From Sphingomonas sp. DG1-23 (lineage in GTDB: Bacteria > Pseudomonadota > Alphaproteobacteria > Sphingomonadales > Sphingomonadaceae), in the NCBI RefSeq assembly GCF_030730875.1, contig NZ_JAVAMA010000001.1, positions 372,001-436,000 of the forward strand: 64,000 bases of DNA, read 5' to 3'. Below are positions 25,542-34,584 of this stretch, piece by piece. Made by a program: the position numbers and the translations under genes. The first letter of the stretch is position 1; every line of letters starts with the position of its first letter. The notes under the pieces are model-generated. The model made no database searches. It was given only the letters and a program-made list of their open reading frames with translations, and had not been told where the DNA came from.

Positions 25542-26825
25542 AAAGGACCTTAGCCGCGCAAAAAATCGCGGGACGAAACCGTTGCGCGCCATCCACGCCG
25601 AATATTCCCGATAGGCCAGATCGCTGCCGAGATGGCGTTCCTCGGTCCTGGCGCGCCAGTAATAGACTCCGCTCACGCAGACCATCACCGCGGCGTTGCG
25701 GACCGCATCGTGCCAGTTGGTGGTGGCGAGGAACGGCATGGTCGAGAGCCACCAGAAGATATTCTTCGAGAGGTATGCCGGATGCCGCGACCAGGCATAA
25801 GGCCCATGGGTCAGGATCCCGCGATGGGTGAGGTTCGAGAAGCGCAGCCCGAACGCGATCGTCGCCCAGGCATAGATAGCGGTGAGCCCGACCAGCACCG
25901 CGCCGAGCACCGGCAGCAGCCAAGGGTAGTTGCCCAGCCAATAGGACCAATCCGCGCTGCCCTGATGATAATCAAGCGGGCCGCCCTGCCCCATCAGCAG
26001 GAAGGGCGGGTAGCAGATCAGCGCCGCGGTCCAGCCGGCAGCGTAGGGATTGGCGGTGCGGATGTGCGAATCGAGCGGGCGGAAAGTGAGGATGTAGCCC
26101 GCAGTGGCGAAAGCGACGTCGATGACGAACATGAAGGTGACGCAATACATCGCCAGCTTTACCGGATCGCCGAGCGCCTCGCGCGGATCGATCGAGACGA
26201 ATTCGGCGAAGCCCGGCGGCACGATCGCGACCATGAAGGCCAGGAAGAAGGCTTTCACTGCCCAGCTGCGCAGATGATTGAAGATCGCCTCGCGGTCCCA
26301 GCCCTCCATGCCCATCGCCCATGCGCCCAGCGACCAGGCGCCGTCGCGCGGGCTCACCAGCCTGCGATCGAGCCACAGCACATAGGGGATCGACAGTACG
26401 AACATCGCCGGCGCCGCCGCGATGAAGCACGACATGGCGAAGGGATAATTGGCGTAGCGCGTGTCCCACCAGACGCGGCCGAGCGCATAGATCGCGGCGA
26501 TCGCCCCCCAGGTGAGCCACAGGCCGGTCAATTTGGTCACCGACACATCGAGCGTGTCGCGCCACGGTCGGACAATGCTCCAGTCGATGCCGGTCGAAGG
26601 ATTGCGGTGGACCTTGTCGATTGCGAGCGACCAGACCACCATCGGCAGCGCACAGGCGAGCACGTTGACCAGCGCCGCATAGGGCCCGTTCATCCCGAAC
26701 AGATGCGCGACGATCACCCAGGCGGTCATCCCCGCCAGCCCGACCAGGCCGACGGCGCCGCTGACCGCCGAGCGCGGGCGCGGATCGGCCGTGGCGTTCC
26801 GGGCCAATGCGGGATCGTGATACAT
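25491..26825 (-). CDS. ICMT-like membrane methyltransferase family protein
   Basis: 444-residue membrane protein with about ten hydrophobic segments. The C-terminal third carries the isoprenylcysteine-methyltransferase/phospholipid-methyltransferase pattern GPYAWSRHPAYLSKNIFWW followed by an RTEERHL segment, which binds SAM in the relatives. The N-terminal 250 residues are not typical of ICMT and are unassigned. The final residues (VTPAEVPGSTGRQ) are the translation of a REPIN arm, so the native end was probably near FFARLRS. ATG 26825 is the best start. Substrate unknown. Confidence 0.75.
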   Translation of the reverse strand: MYHDPALARNATADPRPRSAVSGAVGLVGLAGMTAWVIVAHLFGMNGPYAALVNVLACALPMVVWSLAIDKVHRNPSTGIDWSIVRPWRDTLDVSVTKLTGLWLTWGAIAAIYALGRVWWDTRYANYPFAMSCFIAAAPAMFVLSIPYVLWLDRRLVSPRDGAWSLGAWAMGMEGWDREAIFNHLRSWAVKAFFLAFMVAIVPPGFAEFVSIDPREALGDPVKLAMYCVTFMFVIDVAFATAGYILTFRPLDSHIRTANPYAAGWTAALICYPPFLLMGQGGPLDYHQGSADWSYWLGNYPWLLPVLGAVLVGLTAIYAWATIAFGLRFSNLTHRGILTHGPYAWSRHPAYLSKNIFWWLSTMPFLATTNWHDAVRNAAVMVCVSGVYYWRARTEERHLGSDLAYREYSAWMARNGFVPRFFARLRSFVTPAEVPGSTGRQARS

Positions 26826-26943
26826 GGCCGAAACATCTAGCCGGCAATGGTTAGGGAGCGGTGAAGGATGTGCCGCCCCCTTTACCTCCCGCATTTCAAC
26901 GGCCTAAGAGCCGCCATCTCCTCCGGCCAACGAGGTCTCCCGA

Positions 26944-28833
26944 ATGCTCCGTGCGCTTTCCGTCGCCGCTTTGCTCCTCGCCACCGCCGCACCGGTATCG
27001 GCCCAGAATTCGGCGCCGCAGCCGGCGCCGTTCGTCGACACGATCCCCGAGGCGCGCGACATTGCCTATCCGGGCACGATGTTGCTCGACGTGGACGCGA
27101 CCGACACCCAGCGCGGCATCTTCCGGGTCAGGCAGACCATCCCGGTCGCGAAGAGCGGGCACATGGTGCTGCTCTATCCGAAATGGCTGCAGGGCAAGCA
27201 CGGCCCGCGCGGCGAGATCGAAAAGCTGACCGGACTCCAGATCAGCGCGGGCGGCAAGCGCATCCAGTGGAAACGCGACCCGGTCGACGTCTTCGCCTTC
27301 CATATCGACGTGCCGAACGGCGCGAAGAAGCTGGATCTGGAATTTCAGTTCGCTTCGGCCACGGTCTCGAACCAGGGCCGCGTGGTGATGACCCCGGCGA
27401 TGATGAGCCTGCAGTTCAATTCGATGAGCCTCTATCCGGCCGGCTATTTCGTCCGCCGCATCCCCGTGCAGGCGAAGGTGAAATATCCCGAGGGCTGGTC
27501 GGCGGCTTCCGGGCTGCCGTCGAAGGCGGTCGGCTCGACCGTCACCTACGAGAAGACCAATTACGAAGTGCTGGTCGATTCGCCGGTGCTCGCGGGCCGC
27601 TATTACCGGCCGTTCGAATTGAGCCCGCGGGTGACGCTCGACGTCTTCGCCGACAGCCCCGAGGAGCTCGAGGCCAAGCCCGAGCAGATCGAGGCGCACA
27701 AAAGGCTGGTCGATCAGGCGGTCAAGGCGATGGGGTCGCAGCAATACGACCATTATCACTTCCTGCTCTCGATCAGCGACGAGCTCGGCGGGATCGGCCT
27801 CGAGCATCACCGCAGCTCCGAGAACGGCGTCTCGCCCGGCTACTTCCTCAAATGGGACGAGAACCCGACCGGCCGCAATTTGCTGCCGCACGAATTCACC
27901 CATAGCTGGGACGGCAAATATCGCCGCGGCGCCGACCTGTGGGCGCCCGATTACCGCACTCCCACCCGCGGCTCGCTGCTGTGGGTCTATGAGGGGCAGA
28001 CCCAGTTCTGGGGCTATGTCTTCCAGGCGCGCTCGGGGCTGGTGAGCAAGGCCGACACGCTCGAATCCTATGCGGGCATCATGGCGAGCCTCGACAATCG
28101 CAAGGCGCGCGAATGGCGGCCGATGGGCGACACCACCAACGATCCGGTGATCAGCGCCCGCGCGCCCAAGGGCTGGGTGAGCTGGCAGCGTTCGGAGGAT
28201 TATTACAATGAAGGTCTGCTGATCTGGATGGAGGTCGATTCGATCCTCCGCGAGCAATCGAAGGGCACGAAGTCGATCGACGACTTCGCCCGCGCCTTTT
28301 TCCAGGGCCGCGACGGCGATTATGGCGAAGTGACCTATACCTTCGACGACGTCGTCCGCACGCTGAACGCGATCCAGCCCTATGACTGGCGGGCGCTGCT
28401 CGACCAGCGGGTCAACCAGGTATCGCAGCGCGCGCCGCTCGCCGGGTTCGAGCGCAACGGCTACAAGCTCGTCTATACCGAGGAGCCCAACAAGGCTTCG
28501 GGCAAGACGACGGTCGATCTGGCCTATTCGCTCGGGCTGACCATCGGCGCCAAGGGAATCACCAGCGTCGCGTGGGACAGCCCCGCCTTCGAGGCGGGGA
28601 TCGACCTTGGCGACGAGATCGTCGCCGTGAACGGCCGGGCTTATTCGGGCGACCGGCTCAAGGCGGCGGTCAAGGACGCCAAAAGCGGCAAGGAACCGAT
28701 CAAATTGCTGCTCAAGAGCGGCGATCGTTTCCGCGAGGTTGCCATCGACTATCATGGCGGGCTTCGCTATCCGCACCTCGTGAAGACGGCCCCGGGAGAG
28801 GCTGGCCTCGACAAGCTGCTCCAGCCCCGCTGA
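26944..28833 (+). CDS. M61 family metallopeptidase with PDZ domain
   Basis: 629-residue secreted peptidase of the glycyl-aminopeptidase (M61) family. The signal peptide is LSVAALLLATAAPVSAQ. After an N-terminal beta-domain comes the zinc motif HEFTH (His316, Glu317, His320), then the downstream Glu ligand in WVYEGQTQFWG. A C-terminal PDZ domain covers about residues 525-600 (GITSVAWDSPAFEAGIDLGDEIVAVNG). The family cleaves N-terminal Gly or Ala from peptides. It is probably periplasmic. It is followed 36 bases later by the pyrophosphatase gene. Confidence 0.93.
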   Translation: MLRALSVAALLLATAAPVSAQNSAPQPAPFVDTIPEARDIAYPGTMLLDVDATDTQRGIFRVRQTIPVAKSGHMVLLYPKWLQGKHGPRGEIEKLTGLQISAGGKRIQWKRDPVDVFAFHIDVPNGAKKLDLEFQFASATVSNQGRVVMTPAMMSLQFNSMSLYPAGYFVRRIPVQAKVKYPEGWSAASGLPSKAVGSTVTYEKTNYEVLVDSPVLAGRYYRPFELSPRVTLDVFADSPEELEAKPEQIEAHKRLVDQAVKAMGSQQYDHYHFLLSISDELGGIGLEHHRSSENGVSPGYFLKWDENPTGRNLLPHEFTHSWDGKYRRGADLWAPDYRTPTRGSLLWVYEGQTQFWGYVFQARSGLVSKADTLESYAGIMASLDNRKAREWRPMGDTTNDPVISARAPKGWVSWQRSEDYYNEGLLIWMEVDSILREQSKGTKSIDDFARAFFQGRDGDYGEVTYTFDDVVRTLNAIQPYDWRALLDQRVNQVSQRAPLAGFERNGYKLVYTEEPNKASGKTTVDLAYSLGLTIGAKGITSVAWDSPAFEAGIDLGDEIVAVNGRAYSGDRLKAAVKDAKSGKEPIKLLLKSGDRFREVAIDYHGGLRYPHLVKTAPGEAGLDKLLQPR

Positions 28834-28869
28834 GACGGGGCGGAGACGCCAACCCAAGCAAGGTCCGAA

Positions 28870-29454
28870 ATGCGTATCGACTTGATTCCGGTGGGCGACG
28901 ATCCGCCGAACAACCTCAACGTGATCATCGAAGTTCCGACCGGCGGCGAGCCGGTGAAGTACGAGTTCGACAAGGCCAGCGGCGCGCTGTTCGTCGACCG
29001 CATCCTGCACACCCCGATGCGCTATCCGGCCAATTACGGCTTCGTGCCGCACACGCTTTCGCCCGACGGCGATCCGCTCGACGCGCTGGTGATCGCGCGC
29101 TCGCCGTTCGTGCCGGGCTGCGTCGTCCGCGCCCGCCCGATCGCAGTGCTCAACCTCGAGGACGAGGCCGGCGGCGACGAGAAGCTCGTCTGCGTCCCCG
29201 ACGACAAGACCTTCCCTTATTATTCGGACATCGAGGAAAAGGACGATCTGCCCAGCATCGTGATGGAGCAGATCGAGCATTTCTTCACCCACTACAAGGA
29301 CCTGGAGAAGAAGAAGTGGGTGCGCGTCGGCACGTGGGGCGGCGCCGAGGATGCGCGCCGGATCACGCTCGAGGCGATCGAGCGCTACAATCAGGACAAG
29401 GCTGCCGCGGCGGCATCGGTCGACCAGACCGGCGTGGATACCCCGCAGGGCTGA
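28870..29454 (+). CDS. ppa: Inorganic pyrophosphatase
   Basis: Soluble family I pyrophosphatase that hydrolyses PPi and so pulls biosynthetic reactions forward. The signature SPDGDPLDAL has the metal-binding D66, D68 and D71. Other conserved stretches are EVPTGGEPVKYEFDK, RYPANYGFVPHT, VPDDKTFPYY and EQIEHFFTHYKDLE. 194 residues; hexameric in relatives. It has its own start 36 bases after the M61 stop, and may be cotranscribed. Confidence 0.97.
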   Translation: MRIDLIPVGDDPPNNLNVIIEVPTGGEPVKYEFDKASGALFVDRILHTPMRYPANYGFVPHTLSPDGDPLDALVIARSPFVPGCVVRARPIAVLNLEDEAGGDEKLVCVPDDKTFPYYSDIEEKDDLPSIVMEQIEHFFTHYKDLEKKKWVRVGTWGGAEDARRITLEAIERYNQDKAAAAASVDQTGVDTPQG

Positions 29455-29579
29455 GGCTTTCCGGGCCGGCGCGAGCCGGCCCGGAAAAGTCTACCTGCCG
29501 AATCGCGCGCGCCGCATCGCGTCGCAACCAGGACGCATCGCCATTTGGGGGGCAGACCGGCAGCTGCGCAAATTTCACC

Positions 29580-29684
29580 GTCACCCCGGCCCTATGCCGG
29601 GGTCTACGGTGCCGCCCTGGCTGAACCAGGACCTCCAGGCTGACACTTGTCGCCCCGTGGACCCCGGCACGAGGCCGGGGTGAC
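29580..29684. repeat. REPIN-like doublet, copy D (105 bp)
   Basis: Inverted GTGG-headed arms at 29580-29607 and 29657-29684, between ppa and the DUF1345 gene. The first arm has TCTAC in place of TCCAC, so it is slightly diverged. Confidence 0.85.
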
Positions 29685-29737
29685 GAAGTGTTTGCGGGAT
29701 CCTCGTCCTCGCCTGCGAATGTCGCTAGGCTTCCCTC

Positions 29738-30382
29738 ATGGCAAACCCTCCCGCACGCGGCATCGGCAACTTCCTCGCGCCGCCGCGCTTCCTGCTGTTC
29801 CTCGCCGCCACCGCGGCGGCCTGCTTCGCCGCGATCCCCGCCTTCGATCTGCGCACCGGGGTGATGATCGGCTTCGACGCCGGCGCCACGCTGTTCCTGC
29901 TCTCGGTGCTGCCCTTGCTCGGGCACCGATCGGACGACATGCGCCGCGCGGCGACGCGCAACGACGCCAACCGGCTGTTGCTGTTGTTCCTGACGCTGGC
30001 GGTGAGCCTGGTCGTGCTGGTCGCGGTGGCCAGCGAGCTGATGCAGCGTGCCGCGCCCGACACGCGATCGATCGCCTTGATCGTCGGCACTCTGATGCTG
30101 AGCTGGGTGTTCAGCAACACCATCTACGCACTGCATTATGCCCATCTCTATTACCGCGCCGGCGACGGCGGCGACGCCGGCGGGCTGCAATTCCCCGAAG
30201 AGCCCGAGCCCGATTATTGGGACTTCGTCTATTTCGCCTTCTGCCTCGGCATGACCTTCCAGACCAGCGATGTGAGCGTCACCGACCGGGGAATCCGCAA
30301 GGTGGTGACCCTGCACTGCCTCGCGGCGTTCGTGTTCAACCTCGGCATCGTCGCGTTCACGATCAACGTGCTCGGCGGCTAG
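29738..30382 (+). CDS. DUF1345 integral membrane protein
   Basis: 214-residue polytopic membrane protein of the DUF1345 family, with about five hydrophobic helices. The recognisable core is GFDAGATLFLLSVLPLLG, TLMLSWVFSNTIYALHYAHLYY and the C-terminal DYWDFVYFAFCLGMTFQTSDVSVTDRGIR. Many family members in alphaproteobacteria have this ending. Function unknown. It lies directly after a REPIN, with its own promoter probably just upstream. Confidence 0.9.
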   Translation: MANPPARGIGNFLAPPRFLLFLAATAAACFAAIPAFDLRTGVMIGFDAGATLFLLSVLPLLGHRSDDMRRAATRNDANRLLLLFLTLAVSLVVLVAVASELMQRAAPDTRSIALIVGTLMLSWVFSNTIYALHYAHLYYRAGDGGDAGGLQFPEEPEPDYWDFVYFAFCLGMTFQTSDVSVTDRGIRKVVTLHCLAAFVFNLGIVAFTINVLGG

Positions 30383-30720
30383 GTCGTCAGCGACCTGGCG
30401 CGGGTGCCGCGTGTGGTTGTCAGGTTGACAGTCTGACACGGTTGCGCCCCCGCTTCTCTCGGCGGGCAGTGCGCACACGCCGCCGACGCGCCTGCGGGGC
30501 GACATCGGCGCGACACGTGCGCGCCACCTAGGCGACAGATTCGCCGCACGGACACGCCCGTCGCGCGACGCCCGAGCGACGGTGGCGCTCCGCTCCGGTC
30601 ACACGGAGGCTACGGCTGGATTCGGATCGAGCGGACAATGAGAAAGAGCGAGCGGCAAAGCCGACCGCGCGAGGCAAGCAGAGCAAATCCTACATTGCAA
30701 GATTCGGGAACAGCGCGCGA
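30383..30720. other. 338-bp intergenic region, no gene recognised
   Basis: This lies between two convergent genes. I see an imperfect inverted repeat GTCAGGTTGACAGTCTGAC near 30419-30437, several GC-rich runs, and an AT-richer stretch toward 30700. No convincing ribosome-binding site plus reading frame, RNA or known repeat family was found. Confidence 0.4.
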
Positions 30721-31074
30721 TCAGCGCCGCTTCGGCTTCTTCGGCGCCCTCAGCCCTGCGGCGATGCCGTGCGCCGCCCATTCGCGCAGCGCGTCGGCGT
30801 CGTCATAGGCGTCGCTGGGCGCGCGGCGATAGTTCATCGTGTCGCTCATCCCCGTAGAGAACGTCACGGTGAAGCGCTCGCGATGGCCGGCTTCGTCCCA
30901 GAGCGCGTTGCTCTCCTCGTCGGCCTTGAACCAGAGCTCGCCGTCATGGACGATCCCGAAGATCGTGCCGTCGCAATAGAGCGTCGCGCCGCCCATCATC
31001 CGGCGCATCGTCACCGTGCCGACCGGCTCGAGCGCCTCGGTCACCCAGGCGATGAGACCTTCGTCGACTGCCAT
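30721..31074 (-). CDS. TfoX/Sxy N-terminal-domain protein
   Basis: 117-residue protein with only the TfoX N-terminal domain (VTMRRMMGGATLYCDGTIFGIVHDGELWFKAD). The family is named for a competence regulator, but the single-domain chromosomal versions in alphaproteobacteria have no established role. The C-terminus is basic (APKKPKRR). ATG 31074 overlaps the stop of the SMR gene by one base (TAATG). It is the last gene of the five-gene minus-strand operon from 33294 to 30721. Confidence 0.88.
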   Translation of the reverse strand: MAVDEGLIAWVTEALEPVGTVTMRRMMGGATLYCDGTIFGIVHDGELWFKADEESNALWDEAGHRERFTVTFSTGMSDTMNYRRAPSDAYDDADALREWAAHGIAAGLRAPKKPKRR

Positions 31075-31397
31075 TAGTGGCCGCCGCCGACCAGCTTCAG
31101 CCCGGCGATGCACGCGACCAGCCCGAAGATCAGGGCGATTCGCGCCGCGCCGGCGGGCTCGCCGAACCACCAGATGCCGACGAGCACGGTGCCCAGCGCG
31201 CCGATGCCGCCCCAGACCGCATAGGCCGTGCCCATCGGAATGGTCCGCGAGGCGAGTTCGAGCAAAGCCATCGACAGCCCGACCGAGACGAGGAAGCCGA
31301 TCGTCCAGGGAATGTTGCGGAAGCCGTCGACGAAGCGCAGGCAGGTGGTGAAACCGACTTCGAAGCAGCCGCCGAGGATCAGCCAGAACCACGCCAT
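31074..31397 (-). CDS. SMR family efflux transporter (SugE/Gdx-like)
   Basis: 107-residue small multidrug-resistance transporter with four membrane helices. The essential glutamate lies in GGCFEVGFT (Glu13), and GTAYAVWGGIGALGTVLVGI matches the third helix. The FEVGFTTCLRFVDGF pattern and small size place it nearer the SugE/Gdx (guanidinium exporter) group than the EmrE multidrug group, but a missing guanidine riboswitch gives no support for the physiological substrate. It is two bases from the GNAT gene, on the same transcript. It works as a dimer in relatives. Confidence 0.88.
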   Translation of the reverse strand: MAWFWLILGGCFEVGFTTCLRFVDGFRNIPWTIGFLVSVGLSMALLELASRTIPMGTAYAVWGGIGALGTVLVGIWWFGEPAGAARIALIFGLVACIAGLKLVGGGH

Positions 31398-31399
31398 TT

Positions 31400-31876
31400 C
31401 TATCTCCCCGCGAGCTCTGCCAGCGCGTCGCCGGCGACGCGCTGGACCCGCCATTCGTCCATGCCGACCGCGCCCATCGCGCGATAGAATTGAATCGCCG
31501 GCTCGTTCCAGTCGAGCACCGCCCATTCGAACCGCCCGCAGCCGCGATCCAGCGCCAGCCCGGCGAGATGGCGCAGCAGCGCCGTGCCGGTTCCCGAGCC
31601 GCGCGCGGCCGGAGTGACGTAGAGATCCTCGAGATAGAGGCCGGGCCGGCCGGTCCAGGTCGAGAAATTCTGGAAGAACAAGGCGAAACCGACCGGCGCG
31701 CCTTCCATCTCGGCGATCACCGCCTCGGCCGCCGGGCGCGCGCCGAACAAGGCGGCGGCGAGCATCTCCTCGGTCGCCTCGACGGCGTCGGGCTCGCGCT
31801 CGAACTCGGCGAGCTCGCGGACGAGGCGCAGGATCAGCGCGACGTCGGCGGGGGTGGCGGGGCGGATCTGGGTCAT
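31400..31876 (-). CDS. GNAT family N-acetyltransferase
   Basis: 158-residue acetyltransferase of the GNAT family. The acetyl-CoA pyrophosphate-binding motif is YLEDLYVTPAARGSGTGTALLRHL, and the C-terminal strand reads RFEWAVLDWNEPAIQFYRAMGA. This form resembles spermidine/spermine- or thialysine-type GNATs (ATR-like), but the substrate is not certain. ATG 31876 overlaps the stop of the DMT gene by four bases. Confidence 0.9.
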   Translation of the reverse strand: MTQIRPATPADVALILRLVRELAEFEREPDAVEATEEMLAAALFGARPAAEAVIAEMEGAPVGFALFFQNFSTWTGRPGLYLEDLYVTPAARGSGTGTALLRHLAGLALDRGCGRFEWAVLDWNEPAIQFYRAMGAVGMDEWRVQRVAGDALAELAGR

Positions 31877-32772
31877 GGGAAGGCAGCCTCTGCTTCGGGC
31901 GCGGCACCATGGCCGCCTCTCTTGCGCGCGGCGAGCACGCAGCCCGCCACGATCAACACGGTGCCCGCGACGGTCGCGAGCGTCAGCTTCTCGCCGAACA
32001 TCCACCAGCCCATCAGCGAGGCCCAGATGAAGGCGGTATATTCGACCGGCAACAGCACCTGCGCCTCGGCGCGGGCATAGGCCCAGGAGAGCAGGAGCAG
32101 CGAGGCAATCCCGACCAGCGCGGCGGTGCCGATCCCCGGCCAATGCTGCGCGGCGGGAATCGCGAGCCACCACGGCGCCGCCAGCGCGAGCAGGCCGAGG
32201 ACGAACAGATTCTGGAAGAAGGCGATCTCGAGCGGTTTGGCGAGCTGGGCCTGGTGCCGCGCGACGACGAGGTTCATCGCATAGACCACCGCCGAGAACA
32301 GGACTGCGATCATGCCGAGCACGGTATCGTGGCTATGGGTGCCGCCGACCCGGCCGGCAACGACCACCGCCACGCCGGCGAGCCCGAGCAGCGATCCCCA
32401 CAGCGATTGCGCGCCAATCCGTTCCTTGAGGAACAGAGCGGCGAGCCCGAGCGCGATCAGCGGGGCGATGAACGAGAGCGCGATCGCCTCGGCCAGCGGC
32501 ACGCGCACGATCCCCCAGAAGAAGGCTATCGCCATCACCGCGACGAGGATGGAGCGGCCGAAATGCACCTTCATCGTCGCGCGGGTCGGCAAGGCCGGCC
32601 GGGTGCAGGCATAGATCGCACCGGTCAGCAGCACTGCGGCGCCGAGCCGCCAGACGAGCGTGTTATAGGCGCCGATCTCGATCGACACCGCCTTCATCAC
32701 CGCGTCCATGATCGCATAGAGCGCGATTCCGGCCGAGGCGGCGCCGAGTGCAGCAGTGTGGGAAGCCCGCAT
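31873..32772 (-). CDS. DMT family (EamA) membrane transporter
   Basis: 299-residue transporter with ten hydrophobic helices, made of two EamA repeats. Recognised by VWRLGAAVLLTGAIYA and EAIALSFIAPLIALGLAALFLKERIG in the first half and QVLLPVEYTAFIWASLMGWWMFGEKLT in the second. Substrates of the family are metabolites or drugs; nothing here identifies one. It lies 42 bases after the retropepsin gene and is coupled to the GNAT gene (ATGA), so efflux and acetylation may serve the same compound, which is inference. Confidence 0.9.
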   Translation of the reverse strand: MRASHTAALGAASAGIALYAIMDAVMKAVSIEIGAYNTLVWRLGAAVLLTGAIYACTRPALPTRATMKVHFGRSILVAVMAIAFFWGIVRVPLAEAIALSFIAPLIALGLAALFLKERIGAQSLWGSLLGLAGVAVVVAGRVGGTHSHDTVLGMIAVLFSAVVYAMNLVVARHQAQLAKPLEIAFFQNLFVLGLLALAAPWWLAIPAAQHWPGIGTAALVGIASLLLLSWAYARAEAQVLLPVEYTAFIWASLMGWWMFGEKLTLATVAGTVLIVAGCVLAARKRGGHGAAPEAEAAFP

Positions 32773-32814
32773 CAGCCGCGCATAGCCGCCGCGCGCGGCC
32801 GCGTCACGCGCCGG

Positions 32815-33294
32815 CTAGCGCAGCCGCATCTCGTCGCCGGTCAGATGGACCGAGCGCAGCTTGCGCAGATAGGTCTGGCCGAGCAGCGACACGTCGAGAT
32901 CCTCGACCACCGCGGCGTGGACGTCGCGGACGCGCTTGCCGTCGAGCACGATGTCGTCGATCACCACCCGCTCGCCATAGACATCGCCCGAAGCGCCGCG
33001 CGCGACGACGTCGAACTTTTCGGGATCGAACTTGATCCCGGCGCGGCGGGCGTCGTCGAGGGTGAGCGCGACCATGTCTGCACCGGTATCGACGACGAAG
33101 CGGACCGTCTCGCCATCGACCTGCGCGAAGGCGAAGAAATGGCCACGGCCGTCGGGGCGGATCACGGTCTCTTCGGGAATGTCGGCAGGTTCGGCCGCGG
33201 CTGCGGCCGGCACCGGCACGGAGGGGCGCTTGACCGGCGCCATCAGGCCGATGACGAGGCCGATCGCGATTACCGAGAGGAAGGCCCAGCGCAT
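32815..33294 (-). CDS. Retropepsin-like aspartic protease (TIGR02281 type)
   Basis: 159-residue secreted or membrane-anchored clan AA aspartic protease. An N-terminal hydrophobic segment (AFLSVIAIGLVIGLM) acts as signal anchor. The single catalytic motif VVDTGADMVAL has Asp69, and the flap/hydrophobic-Gly region is VSLLGQTYLRKL. Single-motif proteins of this kind work as homodimers. The target is unknown. It is the first gene of the five-gene operon; no gene lies between it and ispG except a palindromic repeat. Confidence 0.88.
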   Translation of the reverse strand: MRWAFLSVIAIGLVIGLMAPVKRPSVPVPAAAAAEPADIPEETVIRPDGRGHFFAFAQVDGETVRFVVDTGADMVALTLDDARRAGIKFDPEKFDVVARGASGDVYGERVVIDDIVLDGKRVRDVHAAVVEDLDVSLLGQTYLRKLRSVHLTGDEMRLR

Positions 33295-33352
33295 AGCGGG
33301 GCGAGAGTAACGCGAGAGGCTTACCAGCGGACTAACGCGCGATTACCGCTTC

Positions 33353-33380
33353 AAGCCCCTCCCCTGAAGGGGAGGGGCTT
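33353..33380. repeat. C/T-rich palindrome, possibly the ispG terminator
   Basis: AAGCCCCTCCCCT-GA-AGGGGAGGGGCTT forms a 13-bp stem 8 bases after the ispG stop (minus strand). A related single palindrome occurs at 11284-11303. It has no U-tract, so a repeat singlet is as likely as a terminator. Confidence 0.6.
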
Positions 33381-33387
33381 TAGGGAG

Positions 33388-34512
33388 CTACTCCGCCGCT
33401 TGCGCCGCCGCGCTTTCCGCGGCCTCGATCTCGGCCGCCTTGGCCTCGACCAATTTGACGATGTGCGACACCATGTCCGCGTCATGGACATGGTGATCGG
33501 TCACCCCCGACAGATAGACCATGTGCTTGCCGTTGCCGCCGCCGGTGATGCCGATATCGGTCTCGCGCGCCTCGCCCGGGCCGTTGACCACGCAGCCGAG
33601 CACCGAGAGGCTCATCGGCGTGCGGATGTGCTGGAGGCGCTCCTCGAGCGCCTGGACGGTGCGGATCACGTCGAAGCCCTGGCGGGCGCAGCTCGGGCAC
33701 GAGACGACGCGGACGCCACGGTTGCGGATGCCGAGCGCCTTCAAAATCTCGAAGCCGACCCGGACCTCTTCCTCGGGCTCAGCCGACAGCGAGACGCGGA
33801 TCGTGTCGCCGATGCCGTACCAGAGCAGGCTGCCGATCCCGATCGACGACTTGACCGTGCCGCCGACGAAGCCGCCGGCTTCGGTGATGCCGAGATGCAA
33901 GGGACAATCGACCTGATCGGCGAGTTGCTGGTACGCGGCGACCGCGAGGAACAGGTCGCTCGCCTTCACCGCGACCTTGAACTCGTGAAAGTCGCGGTCC
34001 TGGAGCAATTTGATGTGGTCGAGCGCCGATTCGACCAGCGCCTCCGGACAGGGCTCGCCATATTTTTCGAGCAGATCCTTTTCGAGGCTGCCGGCATTGA
34101 CGCCGATGCGGATCGCGCAGCCGTTTGCCTTGGCGGCGTTGACCACTTCGTTGACCCGCTCCGCCGAGCCGATATTGCCGGGATTGATGCGGAGGCAGGC
34201 GGCGCCGGCATCGGCGGCCTCGAGCGCGCGTTTATAGTGGAAATGGATGTCGGCGACGATCGGCACGCGGCTGGCGCGGACGATCTGCCTGAGCGCGGCG
34301 GTGCTCTCGACATCGGGGCAGCTGACCCGGATGATGTCGACCCCGGCATCCTCGCAGCGGCGGATCTGGTCGATCGTCGCGCGCGGGTCGCTGGTCGCGG
34401 TGTTGGTCATCGTCTGCACCGTCACCGGCGCGTCGCCGCCGACGGGGACGTTGCCCACCATGATCCGGCGGCTTTGTCGACGCACGATATCGCGCCACGG
34501 GCGGAGGGACAT
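33388..34512 (-). CDS. ispG: 4-hydroxy-3-methylbut-2-en-1-yl diphosphate synthase
   Basis: Iron-sulfur enzyme of the MEP isoprenoid pathway that converts ME-cPP to HMBPP. It has the N-terminal TIM-barrel part ([39 protein letters not shown]) and the [4Fe-4S] ligands in [11 protein letters not shown] and [13 protein letters not shown]. 374 residues is the bacterial length. ATG 34512 is preferred because AAGGA precedes it and the protein then starts like its relatives; the frame is open for a further 800 bases upstream on the minus strand, but that part lies over a real gene. It is divergent from the acyltransferase gene. Confidence 0.96.
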   Translation of the reverse strand: MSLRPWRDIVRRQSRRIMVGNVPVGGDAPVTVQTMTNTATSDPRATIDQIRRCEDAGVDIIRVSCPDVESTAALRQIVRASRVPIVADIHFHYKRALEAADAGAACLRINPGNIGSAERVNEVVNAAKANGCAIRIGVNAGSLEKDLLEKYGEPCPEALVESALDHIKLLQDRDFHEFKVAVKASDLFLAVAAYQQLADQVDCPLHLGITEAGGFVGGTVKSSIGIGSLLWYGIGDTIRVSLSAEPEEEVRVGFEILKALGIRNRGVRVVSCPSCARQGFDVIRTVQALEERLQHIRTPMSLSVLGCVVNGPGEARETDIGITGGGNGKHMVYLSGVTDHHVHDADMVSHIVKLVEAKAAEIEAAESAAAQAAE

Positions 34513-34584
34513 GGGCTTCCTTGCTAACGCTTTGCTTACGAGGCTGCGCATATAGCCCTCCGCGCCCGCCCGCGAAAGGCGCGC

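Noticed and set aside
26896..29292. 798-residue open frame on the minus strand
   Set aside because: It is antisense to the M61 peptidase and pyrophosphatase; no motif and composition typical of a shadow frame.
31909..34527. 872-residue open frame on the plus strand
   Set aside because: It is antisense to the DMT, retropepsin and ispG genes and has no domain signature.
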